Below, in pieces: positions 1-9,797 of a stretch of 64,000 nt of DNA. The notes beneath the pieces are model-generated. The model did no database searches. It had not been told where the DNA came from and saw only the letters and a list, made by a program, of their open reading frames with translations. The position numbers were made by a program, and so were the translations under genes. The first letter of the stretch is position 1, and each line of letters starts with the position of its first letter. Source of the DNA: Thermoflexibacter ruber (lineage in GTDB: Bacteria > Bacteroidota > Bacteroidia > Cytophagales > Thermoflexibacteraceae); the NCBI RefSeq assembly GCF_900113045.1, contig NZ_FONY01000017.1:46878-110877 (forward strand), written 5' to 3'.

Positions 1-2823
1 GAAAATTTGGATAGAACCTTACAAAGCGAACAGATAAAAAAGTACCGAGAATTATCAAAAAATCTACTCCTTACCAACTATATAGACTTTGTTTGGATAA
101 GAGGAGAAAATATACAGAGCGAAAGTCTGTGTTCCCTATCGGATATTGAAAACAAAAACTACAAAGGCGATGAGGAAAAACAAGAAAAGGTAGAACAACT
201 TTTGCTCAATTTTTTTTCGCAAGTACCTGAAAAAATAACCAATCCTGACCACTTGGCTCTTGCCTTAGCGGTGCGCTGCCGAAATTTGAAAGATTTTATC
301 TATGATGAATTGGAAAGACAAAGCAAGCAAAACGAACAGGAAAGACTATACGACCTATACGATGCCTTTAAAAACAACATTTTTAGCGAGCTAAGCATAG
401 CAGAGTTTGCAGATGCTTTTGCTCAAATGCTCAGCTACGGTATGTTCTTGGCAGGATTGAATGCGGATACCCAGGCAATTTCTCTGGACAGTGTAAAGAA
501 ATATATTCCTTCAAGTTTTCAACTTATCAAGGAATTAATCCATTTTCTTGATGAATTGGAAAAACCTGAATACCAAGAAACTAAGTGGATTATTGATGAA
601 ATCATTGCTATTATCAACCACATAGAATGGGCAACTTTTCAGCAAAATATGAGCTTTAAAAAAAGAACCTCAGAAGATTGGGACAGCGCAGACCCCTACA
701 TTTATTTTTACGAAACCTTCCTTGCCGCCTATGACTATAAGCTGCGAAAAGCCAAAGGTGTTTACTATACTCCTCCCCAAGCAGTGAATTTTATTGTGCG
801 AGCTATTGATGAAATTTTAACGCATACCTTCCAACTCCCTAATGGCTTAGCTGAACACAAGCAAGTAACCGTCTTGGATTTTGCCACAGGAACAGGAACT
901 TTTTTATTAGAAATATTCAGAACAGTATTGGAAAACTTACCCCAACAGAACCCTGAAAAAAGAAAACTACTGATTAAGGAGCATCTCTTGCAAAACCTCT
1001 ACGGTTTTGAGTACCTAATTGCCCCTTATACTGTGGCTCATCTCAAACTTTCGCAGTTTTTGAAGGAAAATGGCTACGAACTCGAGGGCAAGGAGCGTCT
1101 GCAAGTATATCTGACCAATACCTTAGAGCCTGTAAATAGGCAAGTCAGAGTGCCTTTTATGCCCCAACTTTCTAAAGAAACACAGTCGGCTCAGGCTATC
1201 AAAGATAAACCAATTTTAGTTATTACGGGCAACCCTCCTTATTCTTATGCTTCTAAAAATAATAGCCTTTGGATTAGCAATAAAATAAAGGACTATTACA
1301 AGGTAGATAGTACAAAACTCAACGAACGCAATCCTAAGGGTTTACAAGATGATTATGTGAAGTTCATTCGTTTTGCCCAAGACAAAATGGATAGGGTAGA
1401 GCAGGGCGTAGTAGGCATTATTACGAATCATTCTTTTTTGGACAATCCTACTTTTAGAGGTATGCGACAAAGTCTGATGAGTACTTTTAACCAACTCCAT
1501 TTTATTGATTTGCATGGAAATAGCAGGAAAAAAGAAACTACTCCCGAAGGCAGAAAAGACGAAAATATTTTTGATATTCAGCAAGGCGTATGTATTTCTA
1601 TTTTGGTCAAGAAAAAAGGATTAAAGAAAGGCATTTTTCATACAGATTTTTGGGGAAGTAGAAAGGAAAAACTCAAGCTCTGTGTAGAAAACTCTTTGAA
1701 AACCATTGAGTTTACTGAACTACAGCCCAATGCGCCGTTCTACTTGTTCATACCTCAAAATCAAGCACTCAGGGAGCAGTACGAGCATTTTTGGAGCATA
1801 AAGGATATTTTTAACCTCAACAGTGTGGGGGTAGTAACGGGAAACGATGAACTATTCATAGATTTTGAGGAGAAAAATCTGCAAAAAAAGATACGAGAAC
1901 GATTCAAAGAATATCACAAAGAACTTACTACCTCCATCTTGTATCGTCCTTTTGATGTACGAAAGCTGTACTACGATGCGGACAAGATAGAGCGGTCAAG
2001 GAAAAACATAATGATTAATTTTCAAGATAAGAATGTTGCACTCATATCTGTTAGGCAGGTAGCTGAAGGCATATTCAACCATGCTTTCATAACAAGCTTT
2101 ATTCCCAATTTTAGGGCTACATTAAGTAATAAAGGTGGGGCTTTTATTTTCCCTCTTTACATTCTTAAAAATGGGGTAGAAAAAACATTTTTTGGAGTAG
2201 CCGAGCCACAAGCCCCGTATGGAAATGAGAAAGAAGAAAACGGCTTTATCAAGACCGAAAATTTCACTTCTGCCTTTCGCAAGTTTATCAATCAACAATA
2301 CCAAAAGCATTATAACCCTGAGCAGATTTTAGGTTATATCTATGCCATGCTGCACAGTGAAACGTACAGAACCAAGTATGCAGACTTTTTAAAGATGGAT
2401 TTTCCCCATATTCCATTTACCAAAAACCAACAAAGTTTTGAGCATCTTGCAGTGCTGGGAGAGGAGTTGATAGAACGACACTTGATGCGAAAAAACTTTG
2501 CTTTCAAAGAGTTGGCAGATTTGGGGAACTACCCTGTTGAGGGCGACAATGTAGTGGTGAAACCTGAATTTAAAATCATTAACATACAAGGCAAAACCCA
2601 CCAACGACTATACATCAACCCAACGCAGTATTTTGAAACCGTACCCAAAGAGGTCTACGAGTTTTACATTGGTGGCTATCAGGTTTTGGACAAGTACCTC
2701 AAAGACAGAAAAGGAAGAAGCATTGCAGAGGATTTATTTCACATGACAGAAATTATCAAAATCATATATTTCACTATCAAGCAAATGGAAAAGATTGATG
2801 AAGAAACTAAGGAGTGGATTTAG
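1..2823 (+). CDS. Type ISP/IIG restriction-modification protein (adenine methylase part), 5' end outside window
   Basis: The reading frame is open from base 1 and the only early start is a TTG at 7, so the N-terminus, which in this family carries a nuclease domain, probably lies left of the window. About 940 residues are visible. Motif I (FATGTGT, about residue 291) binds S-adenosylmethionine and NPPY (about residue 409) is the N6-adenine methylase catalytic motif. The C-terminus has the target-recognition-like ending IGGYQ...LKDRKGR seen in type ISP enzymes. Expected role: sequence-specific cleavage and self-protection by one polypeptide. No separate restriction subunit follows it; a MITE-like element and a Uma2 gene do. 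The methylase call is secure; the type ISP subclass is an inference from the C-terminal layout. Confidence 0.85.
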   Translation, partial: ENLDRTLQSEQIKKYRELSKNLLLTNYIDFVWIRGENIQSESLCSLSDIENKNYKGDEEKQEKVEQLLLNFFSQVPEKITNPDHLALALAVRCRNLKDFIYDELERQSKQNEQERLYDLYDAFKNNIFSELSIAEFADAFAQMLSYGMFLAGLNADTQAISLDSVKKYIPSSFQLIKELIHFLDELEKPEYQETKWIIDEIIAIINHIEWATFQQNMSFKKRTSEDWDSADPYIYFYETFLAAYDYKLRKAKGVYYTPPQAVNFIVRAIDEILTHTFQLPNGLAEHKQVTVLDFATGTGTFLLEIFRTVLENLPQQNPEKRKLLIKEHLLQNLYGFEYLIAPYTVAHLKLSQFLKENGYELEGKERLQVYLTNTLEPVNRQVRVPFMPQLSKETQSAQAIKDKPILVITGNPPYSYASKNNSLWISNKIKDYYKVDSTKLNERNPKGLQDDYVKFIRFAQDKMDRVEQGVVGIITNHSFLDNPTFRGMRQSLMSTFNQLHFIDLHGNSRKKETTPEGRKDENIFDIQQGVCISILVKKKGLKKGIFHTDFWGSRKEKLKLCVENSLKTIEFTELQPNAPFYLFIPQNQALREQYEHFWSIKDIFNLNSVGVVTGNDELFIDFEEKNLQKKIRERFKEYHKELTTSILYRPFDVRKLYYDADKIERSRKNIMINFQDKNVALISVRQVAEGIFNHAFITSFIPNFRATLSNKGGAFIFPLYILKNGVEKTFFGVAEPQAPYGNEKEENGFIKTENFTSAFRKFINQQYQKHYNPEQILGYIYAMLHSETYRTKYADFLKMDFPHIPFTKNQQSFEHLAVLGEELIERHLMRKNFAFKELADLGNYPVEGDNVVVKPEFKIINIQGKTHQRLYINPTQYFETVPKEVYEFYIGGYQVLDKYLKDRKGRSIAEDLFHMTEIIKIIYFTIKQMEKIDEETKEWI

Positions 2824-2916
2824 CCTTTATTAACTACTGAACTATCTATTTTAATAGGTTAGAGTTTTATACTCAATCAAAAGTGGTTTTGAAATTTTCT
2901 TTACTCCAAAGTCCCT

Positions 2917-3162
2917 GTTCTCTGACACTTCCTGTGTAAAACTTATATAAGCATTGGACTTTCATCTGCCCTTGACCAACACAGTAGGTGTGCTATTTTT
3001 GTAGAAAATAATGAATAAAACCGCGTAGCGGTGGCATATTTCATGCCTACGACCTTGCTATATGTTATATGTTGGTTGGGCTTGCTCTTTTCTACAAAGA
3101 TGACAGCCCTATGGGCTTAAAGTTACATGTAGTATTGTTCATTGGAAAAAGTGTCAGAGAAC
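2917..3162. mobile_element. MITE-like non-coding inverted-repeat element
   Basis: A perfect 14-bp terminal inverted repeat (GTTCTCTGACACTT at 2917-2930, its complement at 3149-3162) encloses 246 bp without a credible ORF. Inside is a second perfect inverted repeat of 11 bp (TTTGTAGAAAA at 2998-3008, complement at 3088-3098) and two small palindromes (3021-3031 and 3105-3117). The flanks carry a near match AAGTCCCT/AAGTCTCT (2909-2916 and 3165-3172) that could be an old target duplication. It fills most of the gap between the methylase gene and the Uma2 gene. No transposase of matching ends is visible, so the family is unknown. Confidence 0.6.
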
Positions 3163-3348
3163 CCAAGTCTCTTTCTCAGCAAGAGAAAAGGATTGGAAAA
3201 TCATTTTATTTGGAGTATCCTGATTTTATTTAACTTTGGATAAATTTTAAATTGATAGAATCTTTGTAATACAAAAACAAAAAGATTTTTTTCATTTTGT
3301 TTAATTGTGATTTTTTGTTTATTTTTGGTAAAAAGAAAGCTCGAGCCT

Positions 3349-3999
3349 ATGCCTGCGATACTTGAAAGTGAAAATATCTTTACTCAAATTCCGCCTCTTG
3401 ACGAAATCCAAGAGGGAGAAGTATTTTACATGAGCGAGGAGGAGTACTTGGAACTCGTTGAAAAACATGAGGGTAGATTTCAATATGAAAACGGAAAAGT
3501 AATCCTTATGCCTTACGCACAAAAAAATCACAACATCGTTGAAGCGAATATAATAGGAGAATTATATATCGCTTTGCAAGCAAGCCCACTGATTGTTTCT
3601 ACCAACGAAACGCTTATTTATGTCCCTGCTTTTGACCTCTATGCCAATCCTGATGTAGTTGTTTTCCAAGAACCTACCGAGTACAGAGAGCGTAAAAAAG
3701 GCATACAAGCTCTGCTTAATCCCGTTTGTATCATTGAAATTCTGTCCCCAAGTACAGCCCGCTACGATAGAAGCAAAAAACTCCAAATGTACCAGTCCAT
3801 TCCAAGTCTTCAGCAGTACGTCATGATTTCCCAAGAGGAAGTCCAAGTAGAAACCCTGACCAAAAACAAAGAAAGAGAGTGGGTGTACCGATTTGCTTTT
3901 GAGGCAGACCAAAGCATCAGTATTTTAGACCACCCTATCCCTCTTTCAAAGATGTATGCCAAAGTACAATTTGAAAAAGCTAATACCACCACTACCTAA
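3349..3999 (+). CDS. Uma2 family endonuclease (DUF820)
   Basis: A 216-residue protein with the Uma2/DUF820 restriction-endonuclease-like fold. It has NPDVVVFQEP around residue 101 (catalytic Asp), then IIEILSPST around residue 130 followed by a Lys-rich segment DRSKK, fitting a PD-(D/E)xK site. The frame is open upstream to a GTG at 3307, but the ATG at 3349 gives the usual N-terminus ahead of the MSEEEYLEL segment and is preferred. The last codons overlap the stop of the convergent TonB receptor gene by four bases. The biological role of Uma2 proteins is not well established. Confidence 0.85.
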   Translation: MPAILESENIFTQIPPLDEIQEGEVFYMSEEEYLELVEKHEGRFQYENGKVILMPYAQKNHNIVEANIIGELYIALQASPLIVSTNETLIYVPAFDLYANPDVVVFQEPTEYRERKKGIQALLNPVCIIEILSPSTARYDRSKKLQMYQSIPSLQQYVMISQEEVQVETLTKNKEREWVYRFAFEADQSISILDHPIPLSKMYAKVQFEKANTTTT

Positions 4000-6443
4000 A
4001 ACTCAATGATAAAGCCCAAAGACGGTAAAACTGTAGCTTCGTTATTGGACAAAATTAAAGGAATACCATTGGCTCCGTCAGTTCGCAAAGGATTACCGTC
4101 AGTAGTCGCAAAGGCGGAATTGTCCGCAGTGCGTTGGAAAGTATATTGCGGGAAAGCAGGTGTTTGGAAACCTAAGGCATTCTGAACATCTAAATACAAG
4201 TCAAAAGTGGCTCGGCGAAAATTCCATTTCTTATCTATGCGGAAATCAAACTGGTTAAAAGCGGTTAATCTTTCTGAATTGAGCTTTGAAAAGTCCAAAA
4301 TCCCTACCCCCAAAGTTGGGTAATTTTTCTGCGAAGCCACCAAATCAAACGGAGTCAGCGGTGCTCCACCTGCAAAGCGGTATCTCATGCCTATTTCCCA
4401 GCCTTTGTTGAATTTTTTACCAAAAAGAGCAGAAATCAAATGTCTATTGTCCCAAGCCGATGGCACTAACTTGCCGTCAAGCCCTGCAAACTGACTGCGA
4501 ACAAAAGTATAAGAAAAGACTGCAAAAATATTTTTGGTAAGTTTTTGCTGGGCATAAAACTCAAAGCCGTAAGCATTGCCTATACCATTGGTGGTAACTT
4601 CTTCATTGCCAATAGCCCCAAAGTCGCCCCCTTGATTTGCCAAAGAAATGCCATCTCTGACTGAAACAGGATAATTACGATAACTTTTGTAAAATCCTTC
4701 TACGGTAAAGCGTAAGTCATCTTTGGGCAGAAATTCTAATCCGCCTACGTAATGCGTTGAATTGGTGTACTTGGCATCTTTGTTTACTAACTCGCCTTGC
4801 TCATTCCTATAACTCAAAATGGTGTAAATAGGTGTTTTGTAATATGTTCCTACTGAGGCATTAAGATTCCACTTGTCTGCCAAAGCATACGAAAGCGAAA
4901 GTCGCGGGGAAAGTGTTTCCAGTGGATTATTTCCTGTTTCGGTAAAGCTATTCATGTCTGTTCTTAGTCCCAAAGAAAGCCCTAATTTATTGTTTAGCAG
5001 ACTTTTAGAAACTTGTCCAAACGCTCCATAGCGGAAAAAGTCTATGTCAGTATTGAAGTTTACGGCGATTTGCGGTTGCAAGAGTTGCCCTTGTGCATCT
5101 CTGATTTCCTTACGTATCCTATTGAAAACGTCGTTATTGAACTGCACGTATTGGGCAACTAAGCCGTAAGAAAACTTCCAACCATTTACAAATTTGTTTA
5201 CATCTATACGTAGCTTATTTTCAGTTTCTTGGGAGCGGGCTTTCAAAATTCGCTTGCTTTCGTTTCCTTCGTCTTTGTCTTCAAATCTATCTAATTGATT
5301 ATCAAAAGTATTTCTACTCAATGCAATATTGATGTAACCGTTATTTACTAAGCGTTTCAAAGCAAAACCTACGGTGTAGTTCCACTGATTGATGCTTGGG
5401 ACTGAGCGCAAAATATACTCCTTCTCAGGAGAACTTTGTCTTGGGATAGCGAAAGTAAACTCGTCTATCGCTCCCACACCCAAAGCGGTAATGGAAGTTT
5501 TTGCATTGATTTTGTGCGTAATCTTGTACTGAAAATCCCAATAGTTAGGGCGAATAGGCAGGTCAATCGCTTGGAAAAGCAACTGCAAGTAAGACCTTCT
5601 TACTGATGCCAAATAGGTAGTTTTAGGGGAAATAGGTCCTTCAAAAGTCGTGGCTAATTCGGTGGAACTCAATCGGATATTGCCTGAGAAACGGTCAGGA
5701 TTGCCTTCTCTTTGTTTGAATTGGAAGGTGGAAGCGAGAGCATTGTCGTAGCGGGCATCAAAAGCCGAAGAACTCAATTTTACGTCCTCTATGAAAGATA
5801 CATTCAAAATACCTGTAGGACCGCCTGCACTTCCTTGCGTAGTAAAGTGATTGATGACAGGGATTTCTATGCCATCTAAGTAATATACATTTTCGTTTGG
5901 CGCCCCACCGCGAATCACTATGTCATTGCGAAAGCCCCCTACCGAACCACTTGTCCCACCAACACCAGGAAGTACCTGGACTACTCTTGAAATATCAAAA
6001 TTGCCACCGGGGTTGCTTCTGATTTCTTCTGTAGTCAGGCTTTGCGTGGAAAGCGGGGTAATAATGTCTGCTACTGAAGCTGATTTACTTTGCGTAGCAG
6101 TAATTTCTACTTCTTTGAGTGTGCTTACTTCTTCCTCCAATTCAAAGTTGATAATCTGTGCATTGCCCGAAGTCAAGTTGATATTGAACTTGGTGAGGGT
6201 TTTGTAGCCTACAAAACTCGCTCTGAGGTTATAACTGCCTACGGGAACTTTGTCCAATTTGTAGTTGCCGTCTGCATCGGTAGTAGTGCCTATTTGCGTG
6301 CCTTCTATCAATACAGTAACGCCAATTAAGGCTTCTTGGGTATTTTTATCTTTGACCGTACCGCGAATGATACCGACATTTTGGGCAAAACTTAGAGGTA
6401 AATAAAAGAATGATAAAATACTAAAAAATAAAAACTTTTTCAT
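3996..6443 (-). CDS. TonB-dependent receptor with carboxypeptidase-like regulatory domain
   Basis: An 815-residue outer-membrane protein. Residues 1-20 are a signal peptide ending SFAQ, residues about 24-110 a CarboxypepD_reg-like beta domain (GTVKDKNTQEALIGVTVLIEGT), residues about 130-240 the plug (IVIRGGAPNENVYYLDG), then a beta barrel ending in the terminal Phe typical of outer-membrane barrels. It imports a ligand using TonB energy; the substrate cannot be told from sequence. No SusD-like partner is adjacent, so it is not a polysaccharide-utilisation SusCD pair. It is transcribed alone, divergent from the MarR gene. Confidence 0.92.
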   Translation of the reverse strand: MKKFLFFSILSFFYLPLSFAQNVGIIRGTVKDKNTQEALIGVTVLIEGTQIGTTTDADGNYKLDKVPVGSYNLRASFVGYKTLTKFNINLTSGNAQIINFELEEEVSTLKEVEITATQSKSASVADIITPLSTQSLTTEEIRSNPGGNFDISRVVQVLPGVGGTSGSVGGFRNDIVIRGGAPNENVYYLDGIEIPVINHFTTQGSAGGPTGILNVSFIEDVKLSSSAFDARYDNALASTFQFKQREGNPDRFSGNIRLSSTELATTFEGPISPKTTYLASVRRSYLQLLFQAIDLPIRPNYWDFQYKITHKINAKTSITALGVGAIDEFTFAIPRQSSPEKEYILRSVPSINQWNYTVGFALKRLVNNGYINIALSRNTFDNQLDRFEDKDEGNESKRILKARSQETENKLRIDVNKFVNGWKFSYGLVAQYVQFNNDVFNRIRKEIRDAQGQLLQPQIAVNFNTDIDFFRYGAFGQVSKSLLNNKLGLSLGLRTDMNSFTETGNNPLETLSPRLSLSYALADKWNLNASVGTYYKTPIYTILSYRNEQGELVNKDAKYTNSTHYVGGLEFLPKDDLRFTVEGFYKSYRNYPVSVRDGISLANQGGDFGAIGNEEVTTNGIGNAYGFEFYAQQKLTKNIFAVFSYTFVRSQFAGLDGKLVPSAWDNRHLISALFGKKFNKGWEIGMRYRFAGGAPLTPFDLVASQKNYPTLGVGILDFSKLNSERLTAFNQFDFRIDKKWNFRRATFDLYLDVQNALGFQTPAFPQYTFQRTADNSAFATTDGNPLRTDGANGIPLILSNNEATVLPSLGFIIEF

Positions 6444-6584
6444 AAAATAAGATGTTTTAATACTAATTTAGTACAAAAACATTTTTATTTGGAAAAGGTT
6501 TAAGAAAAATAGTATTTTTTTATACATTTAACTGTAAATTAAAGTGCGCCATCGTAACATATAACCTGTGCCTCTGGTGTACTT

Positions 6585-7307
6585 ATGGTTATTAAAAGTA
6601 ACAAAAATAGAATGATGAATTACCAACTCATACACGAATTGATAGACCAAGCAGCTGATTTTCAAAAAGAAAATCAGAAAGGAAGTTTGCAGGATTTCTC
6701 CGCTTGGCTTTCGCAAAAAATAGAAAATGAAAAGAAATGGCAAAAACAGAATGATGATAAACTGAAAGATAGTTTTCAAGATAGCGATAATCATTTTCAA
6801 AACAATGAAGAAGATTTCAAAGAGCAGGAAAACTATTCTGTCCTTGCCCTGATTACTTACCTGTATCGCTATGCGAAGCTCTATGCTAAAAAAGCCTTAG
6901 AGGAGCATCAATCTGCTTTTGTAACTTTTGATGAGTTGGTTTATTTAATTACGCTTTATTTTAACCCAAACCCACTGAGCAAGACCCAACTCATAGAAAC
7001 TAATATACACGAAAAGCCTACAGGCATGGAAATCATCAAGCGCTTGCTCAAAAACAAATTAATAGAACAGTTTGATAGCCAAGAAGATAAGCGAATAAAG
7101 TACTTGAGAGTAACCGAAAAAGGCAAAACAGAGTTTATGAAAGTCTTTGGCACGATGCGAGCTATTGCGCAGTTAGTTTCAGGAAATCTGACCAAAGAAG
7201 AAGATTATCAACTTTTTCAGTTGCTAAAAAAACTACACCTTTTCCACAATCCTATTTTCTTGCATGAAAAAGAAAAGCCTTTGCAGCAGATTTTGACAAG
7301 GGTTTAA
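6585..7307 (+). CDS. MarR-family winged-helix transcriptional regulator
   Basis: Up to 240 residues. Residues about 85-210 give a MarR-type winged helix: FVTFDELVYLITL, then a recognition segment ending PTGMEIIKRLLKNKLIEQ and a wing (DKRIKYLRVTEKGKTEFMKV). The N-terminal 80 residues are charged and helical and longer than usual. The first ATG is 6585, but tandem ATGs at 6612/6615 (MMNYQLIHEL) may be the true start. It lies divergent from the TonB receptor gene, so it could regulate that gene, but no operator was identified. Confidence 0.75.
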   Translation: MVIKSNKNRMMNYQLIHELIDQAADFQKENQKGSLQDFSAWLSQKIENEKKWQKQNDDKLKDSFQDSDNHFQNNEEDFKEQENYSVLALITYLYRYAKLYAKKALEEHQSAFVTFDELVYLITLYFNPNPLSKTQLIETNIHEKPTGMEIIKRLLKNKLIEQFDSQEDKRIKYLRVTEKGKTEFMKVFGTMRAIAQLVSGNLTKEEDYQLFQLLKKLHLFHNPIFLHEKEKPLQQILTRV

Positions 7308-7332
7308 TACAAGGTTATACTACTTGATAGTT

Positions 7333-8649
7333 TTACTTTTCAAACTCTATGATATGCTCTGAGGCATACTCGTCGTCGCCCGGTTTGATTCGCTTTACAA
7401 AAAATCTTGCTTTTTTGCCTAAGCGTAAGCAGGTGTATTTTTCTTTGATGTCCTCTGGCGTATTTAATGGCTGTAGAGAAGGATACCACAAAATATAACC
7501 CTCTTTTTCAAAAAGTAGCTGAGGTTTTGTCCACTCCTGCGTGCTTGCTGGATTAGAAAAATCAGGATTCCTATTGAAAGAAATATATACTTGACTTCCT
7601 TGCCAAGAGGGTCCCACTACTTTTCCCATAAGCATAACCCAGCAGTTCAGATAAGTATTCCAACTCACCGAAGGTCCCCAATGAAAGCCTCCCGTAGGCG
7701 AAGAGGCAGGACCACCTCCCTCTTCAATAGGAATTTGCAGTGAAGCAATAGGTTTACCGATTCCATTGAAAGGAGCATTAAAGCCTGTGCCGTCCCACCT
7801 TTTGGCTTTGCCTTGCGGATTGTCTAAGTCTGCCAGAGCAATCCTTGCTACACTGATGCACTGCCCTGCCCATTCTGTTTGTCGGCTGTAAGTAGCTTCT
7901 TCATAGACACCAGGGTAGCCATATTCGCCGTAAAATAGGTACAAATAATCTCCACTCGCTACGGCAGAGGGGTCGCCTACGCCGCCTGCAAAGGTATTGG
8001 AAGTATTGTGAGGTTTTAAAATGAGTCTTTCGTTGAGGTCTTCTATGAAGATGCCTTTGTTTTCCCAACTCCTGCCTCCGTCAGTAGATTTCATAATCCC
8101 GATACGACAAACTGCCGCAGGGCTGGTAGGTCCTTGCAACCCTTGTGGCCACTTTTCGTTTTTGTATCCTTGCCCTGTAAGAGAATCATAAGGATAGGTA
8201 GAGGGGTAATTTTCGTTGTGATAAACGCCGTAGAGCGTTTTTCCAGAGGGGTCTTTGGTATCTTGATAAACAGTTTCAAACCAAACCGCTCCGTGCAAGC
8301 CATCTTGCCCAACGGGTACATTAGGAGGCATTTTAGGGTCAAAAAAGCCGTCTTTCCCCTTTCTAAATGCCTCATCTGCGTTTTTTCCATCAGCAAATTT
8401 CAAATCTTTGGCATCTCCCCAGAGAGGGTCTTCGCCATATTTTCCGGGGAAAATCCTAAAAGTATCTCCTATCCACGCCTCTGCCATGTTGCAATCTACG
8501 AAGGAATTGAACGTTATTTTGTCAGCAGGAAGTAGCTTAAACTTAGGAGCGAAGTTTTCTTTCTCATGGTTTTCTTGGGAGGAGCAGGCGTAGAACCCAA
8601 AAATAGCTATGGATACGCTTATAAAAATGGTGGATTTTTTCATTTTCAT
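7333..8649 (-). CDS. Sialidase-like beta-propeller lipoprotein
   Basis: A 438-residue secreted protein with a lipobox (FGFYAC) giving a lipidated Cys near residue 22. The body is rich in Trp/Tyr/Gly beta strands and contains a clear Asp-box (STDGGRSWENKG, about residue 190), the turn motif of sialidase and BNR propellers; DPSAVASGDYLYLFYGEYG also fits five-bladed or sialidase-like glycosidase propellers. Substrate and activity are not deducible. It stands as a single gene; a -7 box TATATTTG on the minus strand lies 18 bases before its ATG. Confidence 0.65.
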   Translation of the reverse strand: MKMKKSTIFISVSIAIFGFYACSSQENHEKENFAPKFKLLPADKITFNSFVDCNMAEAWIGDTFRIFPGKYGEDPLWGDAKDLKFADGKNADEAFRKGKDGFFDPKMPPNVPVGQDGLHGAVWFETVYQDTKDPSGKTLYGVYHNENYPSTYPYDSLTGQGYKNEKWPQGLQGPTSPAAVCRIGIMKSTDGGRSWENKGIFIEDLNERLILKPHNTSNTFAGGVGDPSAVASGDYLYLFYGEYGYPGVYEEATYSRQTEWAGQCISVARIALADLDNPQGKAKRWDGTGFNAPFNGIGKPIASLQIPIEEGGGPASSPTGGFHWGPSVSWNTYLNCWVMLMGKVVGPSWQGSQVYISFNRNPDFSNPASTQEWTKPQLLFEKEGYILWYPSLQPLNTPEDIKEKYTCLRLGKKARFFVKRIKPGDDEYASEHIIEFEK

Positions 8650-8667
8650 ATTTCTTTACTATGATAG

Positions 8668-8675
8668 CAAATATA
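8668..8675 (-). promoter_or_regulatory. -7 promoter box of the Bacteroidota type
   Basis: On the minus strand this reads TATATTTG, an exact match to TAnnTTTG, 18 bases upstream of the ATG of the propeller lipoprotein. No convincing -33 TTTG was found. Confidence 0.4.
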
Positions 8676-8786
8676 AAAAATTTCCTATATAGATGCTATT
8701 TTTGCAGATAAATTAATAGTTTGCCGATTTTATTTTGTTCTATTGTGATTTTCCCGAGAACAGTGAAAGCAAGGCAGAGCTTTCCC

Positions 8787-9731
8787 TCATAACCACTGCT
8801 TTTTCTTGAAAAAGAACAAAGTAATGATAGAGGAAAGCACCATCAAGCCTAAGGCAAACGGATAGCCTCCCATCCAATCCAACTCAGGCATCACTTTGAA
8901 GTTCATTCCGTAAATACTCGCTATCAAAGTAGGAGGCATAAAAATCACAGAAACTACCGTAAAGATTTTGATGATTTTATTTTGCTCAATATTGATTAGC
9001 CCCATGAAAGTATTTTGCAGGTATTCCAAGCGCTCAAAACTAAAAGCAGAATGGTCTAAGAGAGAGCCTGTATCTTTGATGAGAATACGCAAGTCTTCAT
9101 AGTTGTACGATTGGAAATATTTGCTTTTTAGCATGGCAGAGAGAACTCTTTGCTTTTCAATCACATTTTGGCGAATAAGCATGGTGCTTTCTTGGAAGTT
9201 AGCAATATCTATGATGAGTTGTTCGTCTATACTGCGTTCCAAACTTAGTTTTTTACTCATTTTGGAAATATGACGAGCATTATATTCTATAGTATCTGCA
9301 TCATTTTCAATGATATGCTCAAAAAAGGAAGTTAGTACATCTATGCCGTTTTGATAATACTTGGAGTTAAGAAAAGTTTTTTGAGAGATTTCTGTAAATA
9401 CAGAAAGCGAATCTTGGCGAATAGAAAAGAGCGTATTGTCCTTCAAAATGAAAGAAATAATCCCCTGCTCCACATTTGATTGTTTTTGGGAGATGCAGGT
9501 AAGGTTAATAAAAAAAGTACTATCCACCTCAAAATAGCGAGATTGGATTTCCTCTGCTTCTTCTCTGGTCAAAAACTCTATTTGGAAAATAGATTGCAAT
9601 GCCTCTAATTCGTTTGTAGAGGGTTGCAACAAATCTACCCAAATGACAGAAGTGAGGGGAATGTGCTGGAGTATGTCTAACTGATTAGATGAAATAACTT
9701 GATTTTCAAACTTATAAAAAATAGTAAGCAT
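8787..9731 (-). CDS. corA: CorA-type magnesium/cobalt transporter
   Basis: A 314-residue protein of normal CorA length. The large N-terminal cytoplasmic domain is followed by two membrane helices; the signature GMN of the pore entrance stands at the end of the first (SIYGMNFKVMPELDWMGG), and the second helix ends in the positively charged tail KKKQWL. It mediates Mg2+ (or Co2+/Ni2+) influx through the inner membrane as a homopentamer. It is divergent from the small gene at 9798, with promoter boxes for both in the 66-bp gap. Confidence 0.93.
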   Translation of the reverse strand: MLTIFYKFENQVISSNQLDILQHIPLTSVIWVDLLQPSTNELEALQSIFQIEFLTREEAEEIQSRYFEVDSTFFINLTCISQKQSNVEQGIISFILKDNTLFSIRQDSLSVFTEISQKTFLNSKYYQNGIDVLTSFFEHIIENDADTIEYNARHISKMSKKLSLERSIDEQLIIDIANFQESTMLIRQNVIEKQRVLSAMLKSKYFQSYNYEDLRILIKDTGSLLDHSAFSFERLEYLQNTFMGLINIEQNKIIKIFTVVSVIFMPPTLIASIYGMNFKVMPELDWMGGYPFALGLMVLSSIITLFFFKKKQWL

Positions 9732-9745
9732 ATTTTCAAAATCTC

Positions 9746-9775
9746 TTTTGCAAAGATAGGAATTTTGTATCTTTG
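9746..9775. promoter_or_regulatory. Back-to-back promoters for corA and the 9798 gene
   Basis: The plus strand has TTTG at 9747-9750, a 17-base spacer and TATCTTTG at 9768-9775, 22 bases before the ATG at 9798: a full match to the Bacteroidota TTTG/TAnnTTTG promoter. The minus strand has TATCTTTG at 9758-9751, about 20 bases before the corA ATG. The two -7 boxes are inverted copies of each other. Confidence 0.55.
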
Positions 9776-9797
9776 AATTCTATTTGTCAAAGTATTT

